Source: CAMAXB01 sp964476565
Lineage (GTDB): Bacteria; Verrucomicrobiota; Verrucomicrobiia; Opitutales; Opitutaceae
NCBI GenBank assembly: GCA_964476565.1
Contig: CAYZBG010000010.1
Location: forward strand, 21,120-85,119
Direction of reading: 5' to 3'
Length of the DNA stretch: 64,000 nt
Part shown: positions 8,088 through 17,291 of the stretch, one piece after another
How positions within the stretch are numbered: the stretch's first letter is position 1
Layout: each line of letters starts with the position of its first letter
Notes under the pieces: model-generated
Seen by the model: the letters and a program-made list of their open reading frames with translations, nothing else
The model's database searches: none
Told to the model about the DNA's origin: nothing
Position numbers and translations under genes: made by a program

Positions 8088-9110
8088 ATGGTGCGCATCA
8101 CTTTCCAGCACGAGCAGCAATCCCGCGCCGTCGCCCTCGGCGAACACTTCGCGAAACCGCGTGAAGCCGGGTTCCGCGATGCGCCGTCGGCCGAACTGCT
8201 TGGCATCATCGCCGACGTGGAAGCAGGGCGGCCGTGGCGCGAGGTCGTAGGCGAACGCTACGCGGCGAGTAGGCCGTGGCTGCATGCCATCATCACCTCG
8301 GGCACGCGAACGGCCTTCTTCAACCAGGTGCTGCCCGCTGGGCGCGGTCCGGTCCTAGACATCGGCTCGGGTTGGGGGCAGATCGCGCGGCCGCTGGCCC
8401 GCCATCGTCCGGTGGTGGCGCTCGAACCCGTCGCCGAACGGCTCGCCTTCATCCGGGCCGCCGCCCGGCAGGACCGGGTCGCGGACCAGATCGCCTACCT
8501 CGAATCCGACTACCTCGACCTCGCCTTCGAGCCGCAGTTCGAAGCCATCTGCGCGATCGGGGTGCTCGAATGGGCCGGGGCCTTTCAAAACCACACCGAC
8601 GCCCAGCAACGGCAGCGCGATTTTCTCGCCAAGACCCGGCGCGAACTCGCTCCGGGCGGCAGCCTGATCATCGGCATCGAGAACCGCCTCGGCCTGAAGT
8701 ACCTGCTCGGCTGCCCCGACGACCACATCGGCATTCCGGGCCTGGCCGTCCTCGACGCCGAACTCGCCAAGGCCCGCTGGCAGGCGCGCCACGGGCAACC
8801 GTTGCAGAGCTTCACCTACTCCCACGCCGAGTTGGATGCGCTGCTCCGAGCCGCCGGTTACACCGACATCGCCTTCTACGGCGCCTATCCCGACTACAAG
8901 CTGCCTCAGGTGGTCGTGCCTTTCGGACCCGAGGGACGGTCCCTCAACGCCTGGCTCGCCTCGGCGTCGCTGCCCCGCGAACACAATGGCTACGATGGTA
9001 GCGATCTGACGGATACATTCCAGGAGGAGCTCGCGTCCCATCATCACTCGCTGGCCCGCGAAGGTGCGGCCCATCTGTTCGCGCCCAGCTTTTTTGTCCG
9101 CGCCCGCTGA
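8088..9110 (+). CDS. Class I SAM-dependent methyltransferase
   Basis: This cytoplasmic methyltransferase has 340 residues. The SAM-binding motif I is VLDIGSGWGQIARPLA, followed by VALEPVAERLAF (motif II region) and by EAICAIGVLEW. The later GGSLIIGIENRLGLKYLLG is usual for this family. The gene starts 3 bp after the exporter ATPase stop and ends 1 bp before the GTG of the giant kinase-GT2 gene, so the three are probably translated together. In ABC-dependent O-antigen systems, methylation and/or phosphorylation of the terminal sugar caps the chain. This enzyme, next to a kinase-like domain, is a good candidate for that role. Small-molecule or sugar methylation before polymerisation is the alternative. 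Confidence 0.82.
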   Translation: MVRITFQHEQQSRAVALGEHFAKPREAGFRDAPSAELLGIIADVEAGRPWREVVGERYAASRPWLHAIITSGTRTAFFNQVLPAGRGPVLDIGSGWGQIARPLARHRPVVALEPVAERLAFIRAAARQDRVADQIAYLESDYLDLAFEPQFEAICAIGVLEWAGAFQNHTDAQQRQRDFLAKTRRELAPGGSLIIGIENRLGLKYLLGCPDDHIGIPGLAVLDAELAKARWQARHGQPLQSFTYSHAELDALLRAAGYTDIAFYGAYPDYKLPQVVVPFGPEGRSLNAWLASASLPREHNGYDGSDLTDTFQEELASHHHSLAREGAAHLFAPSFFVRAR

Positions 9111-9111
9111 C

Positions 9112-12100
9112 GTGTCCTCCCCCGAGGCGATCTTCGACATCCTGATCCGGCGCGGCCTGCTCGCCGCCGGCCCCGCCCCGGTCCGCCTCACCGGCGGGAA
9201 CGCTGACCGGAGCGCGGCCCGCTCGTCGTGGCAGGCGACCCTTGCTGACGGAACCGCGGTCAAGCTCACCGTAGGCGCCGACCTGACGCCGACAAACGAG
9301 CGTCACCGCGCCGCGTACGCCGCGGCCCCGGATTTCGTACCGGCACCGGTGTTTTTCGAGCGCCTGCCCGAAGGTGATGTTTTCGCCGAACGATTCGTCC
9401 CGACCTCCGGTTCTGCAGAAACGCCGGCCAACCTCTTCACCTCAGTCTGCGCGCGACTCGATGCCACCCGCCGGCCATCGACCGCCGCCGCACGGCGCAA
9501 CGAGTGGCGGCGGTGGACCACGGAACTGTTGGGACTCGATGCGTTCACCGCCACCGAACGGACACTCCTGGCCGACGTCATCCTACCGTCGCTGTTTCGA
9601 GGCCTGGCGACGGGGCCCGCCACCACGCGTTGGACCAACGGCGACCTGCGCTCAGGCAATGTGAGGATCGATCCGGAAGGCCGTCCCTGGCTAATCGATC
9701 ACGAACACGGTGCCCGGACGCACTTCTTCGGCGAGGACGACGTCAGGTGGTTTGCCTTCTCTCCGGAAGTCCGCGGCCCCGCTGCGCCTTCCCCCACGCC
9801 AACGGCGCTGGATCCGGCGTGGAACCTCTATTTCTGGTTGCGGCAATTTGCGTTGGAGGCCGTCGGTAACACGCCGGCCTATCGGGCGCGCATGATGCCG
9901 GATCGAAAAGCCGTGATCCGTCGACTCGCCGAAGGGATCTGCGGACGTCAGCTTGATGGCTGGAGTACGGAGGCGTTGCGAGTCGACTTCGCCATCGAAG
10001 ACCTGCGCTGGCTGCAGCATGAAGAGATGACCGTGTTTGCCTCCGGGTGGTGTCATTTGCCCGGCAACCTGAGCCTCGAATCGTTGCACCTCGTCGCGCC
10101 GGACGGAGCCGTGGCGTCCCTCGAACGTGTCCATCGGCCGGACGTGCAGCAGCACTTTGGCGCTGCGTCGGACGCCCAGGTGGCCGGCTTTACCGGCCGA
10201 CTGGCCACGGGCGACTTCACCGGGCGGTTTCTCCTCGGCGCCCGCCGCACCGACGGCGCCTGGCTGCCCCTCGCCCACGTCAATCCGGCTGACGTCGCCG
10301 CCCGCGGCCCCTCGACAGGGCATTACTCGGGGTGGGCGCAACGGTTTGATGCACAACCCGCGTTAACCACCGCGGAGACGTCGGCGCCTCGTTTCTCCCT
10401 TCTCCTGCCCGTCTACAATACACCTCCGGCCTTCCTGAGAGCCTGCCTCGACTCGGTGTTCGCCCAGAGCCATCGCAACTGGGAGCTGATCGTGGTCGAC
10501 GACGGATCGCCTGACTTGGCGGTGGGCGAGCTCCTGCGCGCGCTCCCGGCGGATCCGCGCGTTCGCCTGACCCGGCGCGCTCAGAACGGCGGTATTGCCC
10601 GCGCGACCAACGACGCCCTCGCCCTCGCCCAGGGCGACTTCATCGTCTTACTCGATCACGACGACCTGCTTCGGCCCCACGCGCTGCACCGGCTCGCGCA
10701 GGCGATCGGGCAGGAGCCCGCCGCCGACGTGTGGTACTCGGACGAGGACAAGATTTCCGAAGACGGACGCCGGCTCTTCCCGTTTTTCAAGCCAGCCTAC
10801 TCACCCGAGTTCTTGCGCAGCGTGATGTACCCGGGACACGTGCTGTGTGTGCGCCGGAGCCTCGCCACGTCGGTCTGCGGTTTCGATCCGGCCTTCGACG
10901 GCGTGCAGGATTATGAGTTCTTTCTGCGCCTGTCCGAACACACCACCCGCATCCGTCACCTGCCGGAGATCCTGTATCACTGGCGGCGCTCGCCCGGTTC
11001 GAGTGCGCTCCATGGCAATGTGAAAGGCGACATGGACGCCCGCCAGCTCGCGGCCGTCTCAGCCCATCTTGCGCGCCGCGGTGATCCACGGGTGGCGGAA
11101 TCGCTGGGAGGCCATCGCGTGCGGCTGCGCGCCGGACCGGCCGGGACCCGTCCGTCCTGCTTCGTGCACACGCTCGGCGCATCGCACGACCCGCTTGTCC
11201 TGCTCCGCCGGCTGGCCGCCGAACGAACGGAGGACGTGCTGGTTCTTCTGGGTGTCGTCCACCGGGAAGGCAGCGAAGGATGGGAGGCCGAGTTGGCCGC
11301 CGTCGCCGCCCTTGACGACTCCGGCTGCATCGCGCCGGTGCTGATCTCGAGTGAGCATCGCATCCTCGAATCCGGCTGCACCCTCGCTGGCGAGCGCCTC
11401 GTCCCGATGATGGTCAATTTCGACCCGGATGACGACGGCTACAACGGCGCCGGACGCTGTAATCGCGAGGTCGTGGCCGTCTCGCCCCTGTGTTTCGCCG
11501 TGCGGCGTCAGGTGGTGCTGGATTCCCGTTTTGCTCCCGCGTCGGACTGGGGCGGGTTTTTGGCCGCCTTGCAGCAGGCGGGACTTCATCACCGGGTATG
11601 CGCCGCCGCCCGCGTAACGCTGCCGCTGAGCGCAAGCGGCCATGCCCACCCTTGGCGAATGCCGCCCGGCGTGGTCGATTCGTACTTTAACCCGGCGTTT
11701 CGCCGCGAGCCTGCGGACTACACGTTTGTCGCCCCGCTGCCCAAGCCGGTCGGACGCGTGGCCTTCGCCCACCATCTCGATTCACCGCTGCCGGAGGTAA
11801 TCGCAGACGGCTGCCTGGAACTGCGCGGCTGGTGCACGGGGGCGGAGGCGGCACCGGTGGCGATCATCGCCGAGGTTGCGGGTATCCAGTGGACGGTGAC
11901 AGCGGCGTCACCGCGTCCCGATGTTGCCAAAGCCCTGCGCCTGGATCGGGACACCTGCGGTTTCTCGATCAATCTTCGCATCCCGACCGGGCGGCACACG
12001 CTCGTGCTGCGCGCGCAGGACACCTACGCTCATAGCCACGAGCTCCTGCGCCGCACCATCGTCGTGCCGAGGTCCGCCGCCTGGCGCCGGGCGTTTCGGA

Positions 12101-13029
12101 CGTCGCCGGAGCGACTGCTGGCCTGCCAGTTGGCCGCCACGCCGCAGCATGCACCGCGGCCGCTCCACTCCGCGTCCGGCGCGCGTCGGAAGGCGACGCC
12201 GTCCGGCGGGCCGCGTTTTTCGGTGGTCACCCCTTCGTTTCAGCAGGCCCCGTTTCTGCGCGAAACCATCACCGGTGTGCTGCAGCAGGACGTGCCCGGC
12301 GACTACGTCATCCAAGATGGCGGCTCGACCGACGGCAGCGCCGATATCATCGCCGCGCTTGCCCGCGAACCGCGTGGTCCCGGAGCGATGCGGATTGCCG
12401 CCTGGGAATGCGCACCTGACTTCGGTCAGACCGATGCCCTGCAACGCGGCTTTGCCAAGACGAACGGCGCGCCGGATGACGTGATGGCGTGGATCAACGC
12501 CGACGATTTTTATCTGCCGGGCGCCTTTGCGGTCGTCGCCGACTATCTTGCGCGGCATCCCGAAGTCGACGTGGTTTACGGCCACCGTCTGCTGGTCGAC
12601 GAGACGTCGCGCGAAATCGGACGCTGGCACCTTCCGCCGCATGATCCGGCGGTGCTGGAACGTTACGATTTTGTTCCTCAGGAAACGCTCTTCTGGCGCC
12701 GACGGCTCTGGGAGCGGGTGGGCGGCGTGAATCCCGATTTCCAGTTTGCGATGGATTGGGACCTCCTGCTGCGGTTTCAGGCTGCGGGCGCTACCATAGT
12801 CCGTCTGCCCTGCTTCTTGGCCTGCTTCCGATTGCACCAGAGTCAGAAAACGTCGGCCCAACTGGGCTCGGTCGGGCAGGAGGAGCTCGATACCCTGCGT
12901 TTTCGGACCTTCGGCCGGAAGCTGTCCGCTGCTGAACTGATCGCGGATCCAAACCTGTACGCCTACCTGAAACGCAGTGCCCGTCTCGACCTCCTCGCCG
13001 CGGCGGGTTGGCGGGGCCGCACCGGGTGA
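9112..13029 (+). CDS. Kinase-like domain fused to two GT2 glycosyltransferases
   Basis: This 1305-residue multidomain protein starts at the GTG at 9112; an upstream GTG at 9064 would overlap the methyltransferase. Residues 1-290 resemble an aminoglycoside/choline-kinase fold. NGDLRSGNV carries the catalytic-loop Asp178 and Asn183, and LIDHEH carries the metal-binding Asp196. A beta-rich module with ASGWCHLPGN follows at about 303-400. The first GT2 domain runs from about 427, with LLPVYNTPP, VVDDGS and LLDHDD. A second beta-rich module containing ELRGWC lies near 900-985. The second GT2 domain runs from about 1035, with VVTPSFQQ, IQDGGSTDGS and INADDF. All key GT2 aspartates are present in both. 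Likely role (inference): polymerising the chain and capping it by phosphorylation. Confidence 0.83.
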   Translation: MSSPEAIFDILIRRGLLAAGPAPVRLTGGNADRSAARSSWQATLADGTAVKLTVGADLTPTNERHRAAYAAAPDFVPAPVFFERLPEGDVFAERFVPTSGSAETPANLFTSVCARLDATRRPSTAAARRNEWRRWTTELLGLDAFTATERTLLADVILPSLFRGLATGPATTRWTNGDLRSGNVRIDPEGRPWLIDHEHGARTHFFGEDDVRWFAFSPEVRGPAAPSPTPTALDPAWNLYFWLRQFALEAVGNTPAYRARMMPDRKAVIRRLAEGICGRQLDGWSTEALRVDFAIEDLRWLQHEEMTVFASGWCHLPGNLSLESLHLVAPDGAVASLERVHRPDVQQHFGAASDAQVAGFTGRLATGDFTGRFLLGARRTDGAWLPLAHVNPADVAARGPSTGHYSGWAQRFDAQPALTTAETSAPRFSLLLPVYNTPPAFLRACLDSVFAQSHRNWELIVVDDGSPDLAVGELLRALPADPRVRLTRRAQNGGIARATNDALALAQGDFIVLLDHDDLLRPHALHRLAQAIGQEPAADVWYSDEDKISEDGRRLFPFFKPAYSPEFLRSVMYPGHVLCVRRSLATSVCGFDPAFDGVQDYEFFLRLSEHTTRIRHLPEILYHWRRSPGSSALHGNVKGDMDARQLAAVSAHLARRGDPRVAESLGGHRVRLRAGPAGTRPSCFVHTLGASHDPLVLLRRLAAERTEDVLVLLGVVHREGSEGWEAELAAVAALDDSGCIAPVLISSEHRILESGCTLAGERLVPMMVNFDPDDDGYNGAGRCNREVVAVSPLCFAVRRQVVLDSRFAPASDWGGFLAALQQAGLHHRVCAAARVTLPLSASGHAHPWRMPPGVVDSYFNPAFRREPADYTFVAPLPKPVGRVAFAHHLDSPLPEVIADGCLELRGWCTGAEAAPVAIIAEVAGIQWTVTAASPRPDVAKALRLDRDTCGFSINLRIPTGRHTLVLRAQDTYAHSHELLRRTIVVPRSAAWRRAFRTSPERLLACQLAATPQHAPRPLHSASGARRKATPSGGPRFSVVTPSFQQAPFLRETITGVLQQDVPGDYVIQDGGSTDGSADIIAALAREPRGPGAMRIAAWECAPDFGQTDALQRGFAKTNGAPDDVMAWINADDFYLPGAFAVVADYLARHPEVDVVYGHRLLVDETSREIGRWHLPPHDPAVLERYDFVPQETLFWRRRLWERVGGVNPDFQFAMDWDLLLRFQAAGATIVRLPCFLACFRLHQSQKTSAQLGSVGQEELDTLRFRTFGRKLSAAELIADPNLYAYLKRSARLDLLAAAGWRGRTG

Positions 13030-13081
13030 GGTCCCGGAATTGCGCTTTACTCGATTCCGCGGCACCCGCCTAAATCGCGGC

Positions 13082-13906
13082 ATGGCCTCCTCCCTGTCTG
13101 GCGTCAGCGTTGCGACCCCGCCCTCCGGGCTCTGGGTTCATCGCTCGCTTCTCTGGCAGTTCACGCTGCGCAACGTTGAGCTTCGCCACAAAGGCAGCCA
13201 CCTGGGCCTGATCTGGTCGTTCCTCAGCCCTCTGCTGCTCCTCGCCCTCTATGTCTTTGTCTTCGGTTTCATTTTTGAAGGGACCTTCGGGCGGCCGGGT
13301 GAGACCCGGATCGATTACGCTCTCGGCATTTTTCTCGGCCTGAGCCTGTTTCATTTCCTCGGTGAAACCATCGGGCAGGCACCGGCGCTGATCACCTCGA
13401 ATCCGAACTTCGTGAAGAAAGTGGTCTTTCCCCTGCAGGTGCTGCCCGCAGCGGCGGTCGGTGCGTCGCTGATCCACCTCGCCATCAGCCTCGGCCTCAT
13501 CCTCGCGGGCATCGCTCTGGTCGGTCCCGGCCTTTCCGCCGGCGTCCTGTGGCTGCCGGTCATTCTGCTGCCGCTGGCGCTGCTCGGACTCGGACTCGCC
13601 TGGCTGATTTCGGCGCTCGGGGTGTTTTTCCGCGACATCGCCCAGATCACCCAGTTCGTCAGCATCGGACTGATGTTTGCCAGCGCCGTGTTCTACCCGG
13701 TGGAGAAGATCCCCGCCACGGCATGGACCTTCCTTCAGTTCAATCCGCTCCTGCTCGCGGTTGAACTGTCCCGGGATGCGGTGCTCTGGCAGGAGGCGCT
13801 GGAGTATCGCCATCTCGGTGTGCTCTACGCGATCGGGGTGCTCGTGGCCGCCGGCGGCTTCGCGGTGTTCCACCGGCTGAAGCCGGCTTTTGCGGACGTC
13901 CTGTGA
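13082..13906 (+). CDS. wzm: Polysaccharide ABC exporter permease (Wzm)
   Basis: This 274-residue inner-membrane protein is of the ABC-2 type. The start is the ATG at 13082; an open frame extends 35 codons upstream but has no family features. The N-terminal amphipathic segment LLWQFTLRNVELRHKGSHLG leads into six predicted membrane helices. IWSFLSPLLLL and a C-terminal FYPVEKIPATAWTFLQFNP region are typical of Wzm/KpsM-type permeases. It pairs with the ATPase at 6639 to move lipid-linked polysaccharide across the inner membrane. The order ATPase, methyltransferase, kinase-GT2, permease is unusual, because permease and ATPase genes are generally adjacent. Confidence 0.9.
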   Translation: MASSLSGVSVATPPSGLWVHRSLLWQFTLRNVELRHKGSHLGLIWSFLSPLLLLALYVFVFGFIFEGTFGRPGETRIDYALGIFLGLSLFHFLGETIGQAPALITSNPNFVKKVVFPLQVLPAAAVGASLIHLAISLGLILAGIALVGPGLSAGVLWLPVILLPLALLGLGLAWLISALGVFFRDIAQITQFVSIGLMFASAVFYPVEKIPATAWTFLQFNPLLLAVELSRDAVLWQEALEYRHLGVLYAIGVLVAAGGFAVFHRLKPAFADVL

Positions 13907-13907
13907 C

Positions 13908-14729
13908 ATGCCTCCGCTTTACGATTTTTCCGCCCTTCCGATCGACCGCACGCTCGCCCCGCGTGACGGTATGGTCGATTCCACCCAGCCGGAGCAGTAC
14001 TTCGATCTTGGTCGGCGCGCGCTGGAGCTGATCCATTTTTCCAGCGTCCTGTGCGACAAGCCGCACTATCCGGAGATTCTCGACCTGCCCTGCGGGCACG
14101 GCCGGGTCATGCGCTGGTTGCGTGCCCACTACGGCTACGCCCACCTCACGGCCTGCGACCTGGACCGGGACGGCGTCGACTTTTGTGCCCGGCAATTCGG
14201 CGCCACGCCGGTCTATTCCGCACCCGACCTGCGGACTCTGCCGTTCAAAGCGCAGTTCGACTTGATCTGGGTCGGTTCGCTGGTGACACACCTCAATCAG
14301 GAGCGCTGGCTCACGACGCTCGATTGCCTAGTCAAGTGGACGCGCGAATGCGGCGTGATCGTGTTCACCACCCAGGGCCGCACGGTCTCGAGCCTGCTCG
14401 CCCGCGGCCGGCGCAATGTGGCGGAGAACGTCGACAAAGCCACCCTGCTCGCCGACTACGCGCGCGACGGGTTTGCGTACCAGCGTTATTTCGAAAGTAC
14501 GCCGGCGGAGGACTATGGCCTGGCACTCACATCACCGGATTGGGTGATGCGCGCCGTGCAGCGGCATCCCGACATCATCGTCCGCGCCTACCTCGAGGAG
14601 GCGTGGGGCATGCAGGACGTGGTGATCCTCTACAAGAAGGCCGGTCATTTTGAACCGATCCTGGATGTACCGGAGACGCCCCTCGCTCCCCGCCCGCCCG
14701 CGCCAGCGTTGAAGAAACGCTGGTGGTAG
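13908..14729 (+). CDS. Class I SAM-dependent methyltransferase
   Basis: This second methyltransferase of the cluster has 273 residues from the ATG at 13908, one base after the permease stop. Motif I is ILDLPCGHGRVMRWL, followed by LTACDLDRDGVDFCARQF and FDLIWVGSLVTHL, all standard for the class I fold. The C-terminal end, after an acidic stretch, is proline- and lysine-rich. It does not closely resemble the methyltransferase at 8088, so it probably acts on a different acceptor. Candidate acceptors are a sugar hydroxyl in the chain or a terminal residue. No further specificity can be deduced. Confidence 0.8.
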   Translation: MPPLYDFSALPIDRTLAPRDGMVDSTQPEQYFDLGRRALELIHFSSVLCDKPHYPEILDLPCGHGRVMRWLRAHYGYAHLTACDLDRDGVDFCARQFGATPVYSAPDLRTLPFKAQFDLIWVGSLVTHLNQERWLTTLDCLVKWTRECGVIVFTTQGRTVSSLLARGRRNVAENVDKATLLADYARDGFAYQRYFESTPAEDYGLALTSPDWVMRAVQRHPDIIVRAYLEEAWGMQDVVILYKKAGHFEPILDVPETPLAPRPPAPALKKRWW

Positions 14730-14792
14730 CAGCGCCCGCTCCAGACTATTGGCTTCACATCCGGGCGGGGCGCGCCTTGATCGAGACCGCCC

Positions 14793-15353
14793 ATGACGTC
14801 CGATCACCCGGCATCGGCTGAGCTCCTCCAAACTGTCCGCCAGCAACTCATTCTGGCCCAGGTACGTATCATGGAGCTGGAAGATGCGCGCGATGAACTG
14901 GCGCCCCGTCTGGCCCAAACGGAGATCCTGCTCGCCGCCGCCCAGACCCTCGCCGACCAGAAGCTGGAGGAGGCGGCCCATCTTGCCTCGGTCCGCGACG
15001 ACCTGCTCGCGCAGATGCAGCACCTGCGCCACGTGCAGCACGTGACCCACGAGGCCTTGCAGGCCACCCGCGAACGCGTCGCTGCCGCTGAGGGCGCCCT
15101 GGCCCAGGAACGCCAGCTTTCCTCCGCCCTGAAGGCGCAGACGGAGGCCCTCGCCGCGTCGGTCGATGCGCTCGACGCCCGGTTGCGCGAACACGAACGC
15201 CTGCTGGCCGATGCCCGGACCGTGGCCGCCCAACGCCTCGATCGCATTCAGCAACTCGACGAGACGGTGCGGACCATGAAGGCCTCGCGCAGCTGGCGTT
15301 GGACGGCATGGCTGCGCTCGATCGAGCGCGCGTTTCGTCCCAAGAAGCCGTGA
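14793..15353 (+). CDS. Coiled-coil protein of unknown function
   Basis: This protein of 186 residues is almost entirely predicted coiled coil. From about residue 10 to 160 it shows heptad-like spacing of Leu and Ala with many Glu, Gln and Arg, for example EERLLADARTVAAQRLDRIQ-like runs. The C-terminal WRWTAWLRSIERAFRPKKP segment is tryptophan- and arginine-rich and could form an amphipathic membrane-associated helix. There is no signal peptide or catalytic motif. Its stop overlaps the GTG of the next gene by 4 bp. Coiled coils act as length rulers in some O-antigen terminators, so a scaffold or ruler role is conceivable here, but this is inference from context only. Confidence 0.65.
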   Translation: MTSDHPASAELLQTVRQQLILAQVRIMELEDARDELAPRLAQTEILLAAAQTLADQKLEEAAHLASVRDDLLAQMQHLRHVQHVTHEALQATRERVAAAEGALAQERQLSSALKAQTEALAASVDALDARLREHERLLADARTVAAQRLDRIQQLDETVRTMKASRSWRWTAWLRSIERAFRPKKP

Positions 15354-17287
15354 GCGTCTCCTCTGCCCCGCGCCTTCACGCCGAAATCGAATCGCCCCGC
15401 CCGCTGCGAGCGGTCGCCGGGCAGGTCGATATCGTGGGATGGTGTTTTGCCGCGGGCCGTTCGGAACCGCCGGCCATGCGTCTAAACACGGCCGCCGGAT
15501 TGATTCTGCAACGCGCCCGGGAGACACGAACGGACGTGCCGCTCCTCTTCCCGGATGAACCCGCCGCAGCCACGTCCGGCTTTCATCTCGTCGGATCTCT
15601 TCCCAGCGGGGTGTACCTCGCCCAACTCGAGGCCGAAGTCGAACCCGGGCGCTGGCGTTGGGTACGCAGCCTCACGTTGGCGGTGGAATCACGCCCCTTC
15701 GCGGCCGAAGTGGAGACCATCGCGTCCGGCGCGCCCCTCACCGAGCGCACCCACGTGTCCGGCTGGGCCCTGCATCCGTCGCAACCAGTCACCGCGCTGA
15801 GTCTGCGTTATGGTCACCAGGACCTGCCGTGCGTGCTCGGCCTGCTCCGCGAGGATGTACCGAGGCAGTTTCCCGACGTGCCCCATGCTCAGGAGACGGG
15901 TTTTCGCAGTGAAACCATCCTGTCTGCTGGCGTCGGGCCGCTGCGCCTGCGCGCCCGCCTCGCCACGGGCGAGATCGCCGTGGCCCGCACACCGGTCACG
16001 ATCGCGGTGGCACACGATGAGAATCACGGCCCGGGGATCGACCTCCGCGGCGAACGCATTCCCCTGCCCGGCTATGCCCGCCGCACGCCCGCCCCCGCGA
16101 CCGGACCGGCCCTGCCGCGGTTGAACGTGCTCTTCGTCCTGCACGGAGATTTCACCGCCAACAGCTCGCTCCAGGCCTGCGCCCTCGCCAACGGGTTAGC
16201 CGAACTCGGCCACGACTGCACCTTAGCCGTGCCGCGCGACCTCGAAACGCAGCGCCACCAGCTCGAGCCCCGGTTTCGCGCCTGCCTGCATGCGCAGTCG
16301 ATGGCGGAGGGCGGAGGATTCGGGGACGGACGCGGTCCGGACGTGATTCACGCCTGGACGACGCGCGAACGTATCCGTGAGGTGGCGACACAGATTCGCG
16401 CCCGGCACGGCGGCCGTCTCGTGATTCAGCTGGAGGACAACGAACACGCCATCCTCGCCCACGCCACCGGACAGCCCTTCGCCGCCCTCGCGGCCATGGA
16501 CGACCGGGACCTGGAGCCGCTGCTCTCCCAGGAGCTGGCCCACCCGCGCCGGAGCCTGGCGTTTCTCGCGTCGGCCGATGCGGTGACGGTGATCGTCGAT
16601 CGCCTGAGGGAATTCGTACCGCCAGGCAAACCCTGCACGACGGTGTGGCCGGCAGCGGACGCGCGGTACTTTTTTCCCCGGCCGCCCGCCGACGCCTTTC
16701 ACCGCCTGCTCGATGAGCGCCCGGGCGCGTTCGTGCTCTTTTACCACGGCAACGTGCATGCTGCGAATGCGCGGGAGATGCGCGAACTCTACGCCGCCGT
16801 GGCCCGCCTGAATGCCGAAGGCGAACCCGTCACCCTCATTCGTGCCGGTGTGGACCAGGTGGCTTTCCTCGAGCCGGCGCTGGTCGCCCGCGTGGCGCCG
16901 CACGTGCTCTCGCTCGGCCAGATCCTCAACCATCGCCACCTGCCGCCGCTGATGGCCCTGGCCGACGCCTTTGTGCAGCCTGGAGAACCGGATGCGTTCA
17001 ACGATTACCGTTTCCCGTCCAAGCTGCCCGAGTTCTTCGCCCTCGGACGCCCGGTGATCCTGCCGCGCACGAATCTCGGCGAACACGTACGCCACGGGGA
17101 GGACGCCTATGTCCTGCCCAAGGCGGACGAGGCCGGCATCACCGAGGCGGTGCGCGCCCTGCGCCGCGATCCGGCGCTCGCGGCCCGGCTTGCGGCCGGT
17201 GCGGCGGCCTTCTCCGCCGCCCACTTCGGCTGGCAACGCAGCGCCGCCACGCTTGCCAACGCGTACGCAGCCCTGACACGGTCGTGA
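15350..17287 (+). CDS. GT4-type glycosyltransferase with paired N-terminal beta-rich modules
   Basis: This 645-residue protein starts from a GTG that overlaps the preceding stop (GTGA); an upstream ATG at 15299 would overlap by 55 bp. Two beta-rich modules occupy about residues 1-110 (with VDIVGWCF) and 115-225 (with HVSGWALHP). A GT-B domain begins near 258 with NVLFVLHGDFTANSS. The donor-binding half contains LPEFFALGRPVIL near 557, with the usual glycine- and proline-containing GT4 pattern, and ends in LAARLAAGAAAF. It is probably a cytoplasmic retaining glycosyltransferase adding one sugar of the repeat. Donor and acceptor are unknown. The same kind of paired module recurs in five larger GT proteins downstream. 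Confidence 0.78.
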   Translation: MSVSSAPRLHAEIESPRPLRAVAGQVDIVGWCFAAGRSEPPAMRLNTAAGLILQRARETRTDVPLLFPDEPAAATSGFHLVGSLPSGVYLAQLEAEVEPGRWRWVRSLTLAVESRPFAAEVETIASGAPLTERTHVSGWALHPSQPVTALSLRYGHQDLPCVLGLLREDVPRQFPDVPHAQETGFRSETILSAGVGPLRLRARLATGEIAVARTPVTIAVAHDENHGPGIDLRGERIPLPGYARRTPAPATGPALPRLNVLFVLHGDFTANSSLQACALANGLAELGHDCTLAVPRDLETQRHQLEPRFRACLHAQSMAEGGGFGDGRGPDVIHAWTTRERIREVATQIRARHGGRLVIQLEDNEHAILAHATGQPFAALAAMDDRDLEPLLSQELAHPRRSLAFLASADAVTVIVDRLREFVPPGKPCTTVWPAADARYFFPRPPADAFHRLLDERPGAFVLFYHGNVHAANAREMRELYAAVARLNAEGEPVTLIRAGVDQVAFLEPALVARVAPHVLSLGQILNHRHLPPLMALADAFVQPGEPDAFNDYRFPSKLPEFFALGRPVILPRTNLGEHVRHGEDAYVLPKADEAGITEAVRALRRDPALAARLAAGAAAFSAAHFGWQRSAATLANAYAALTRS

Positions 17288-17291
17288 GTTC

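Noticed and set aside
9112..9980. Kinase-like domain as an antibiotic-resistance phosphotransferase
   Set aside because: The fold motifs are similar to APH enzymes, but the domain is fused to glycosyltransferases in an exporter operon, so a glycan or lipid substrate is far more likely.
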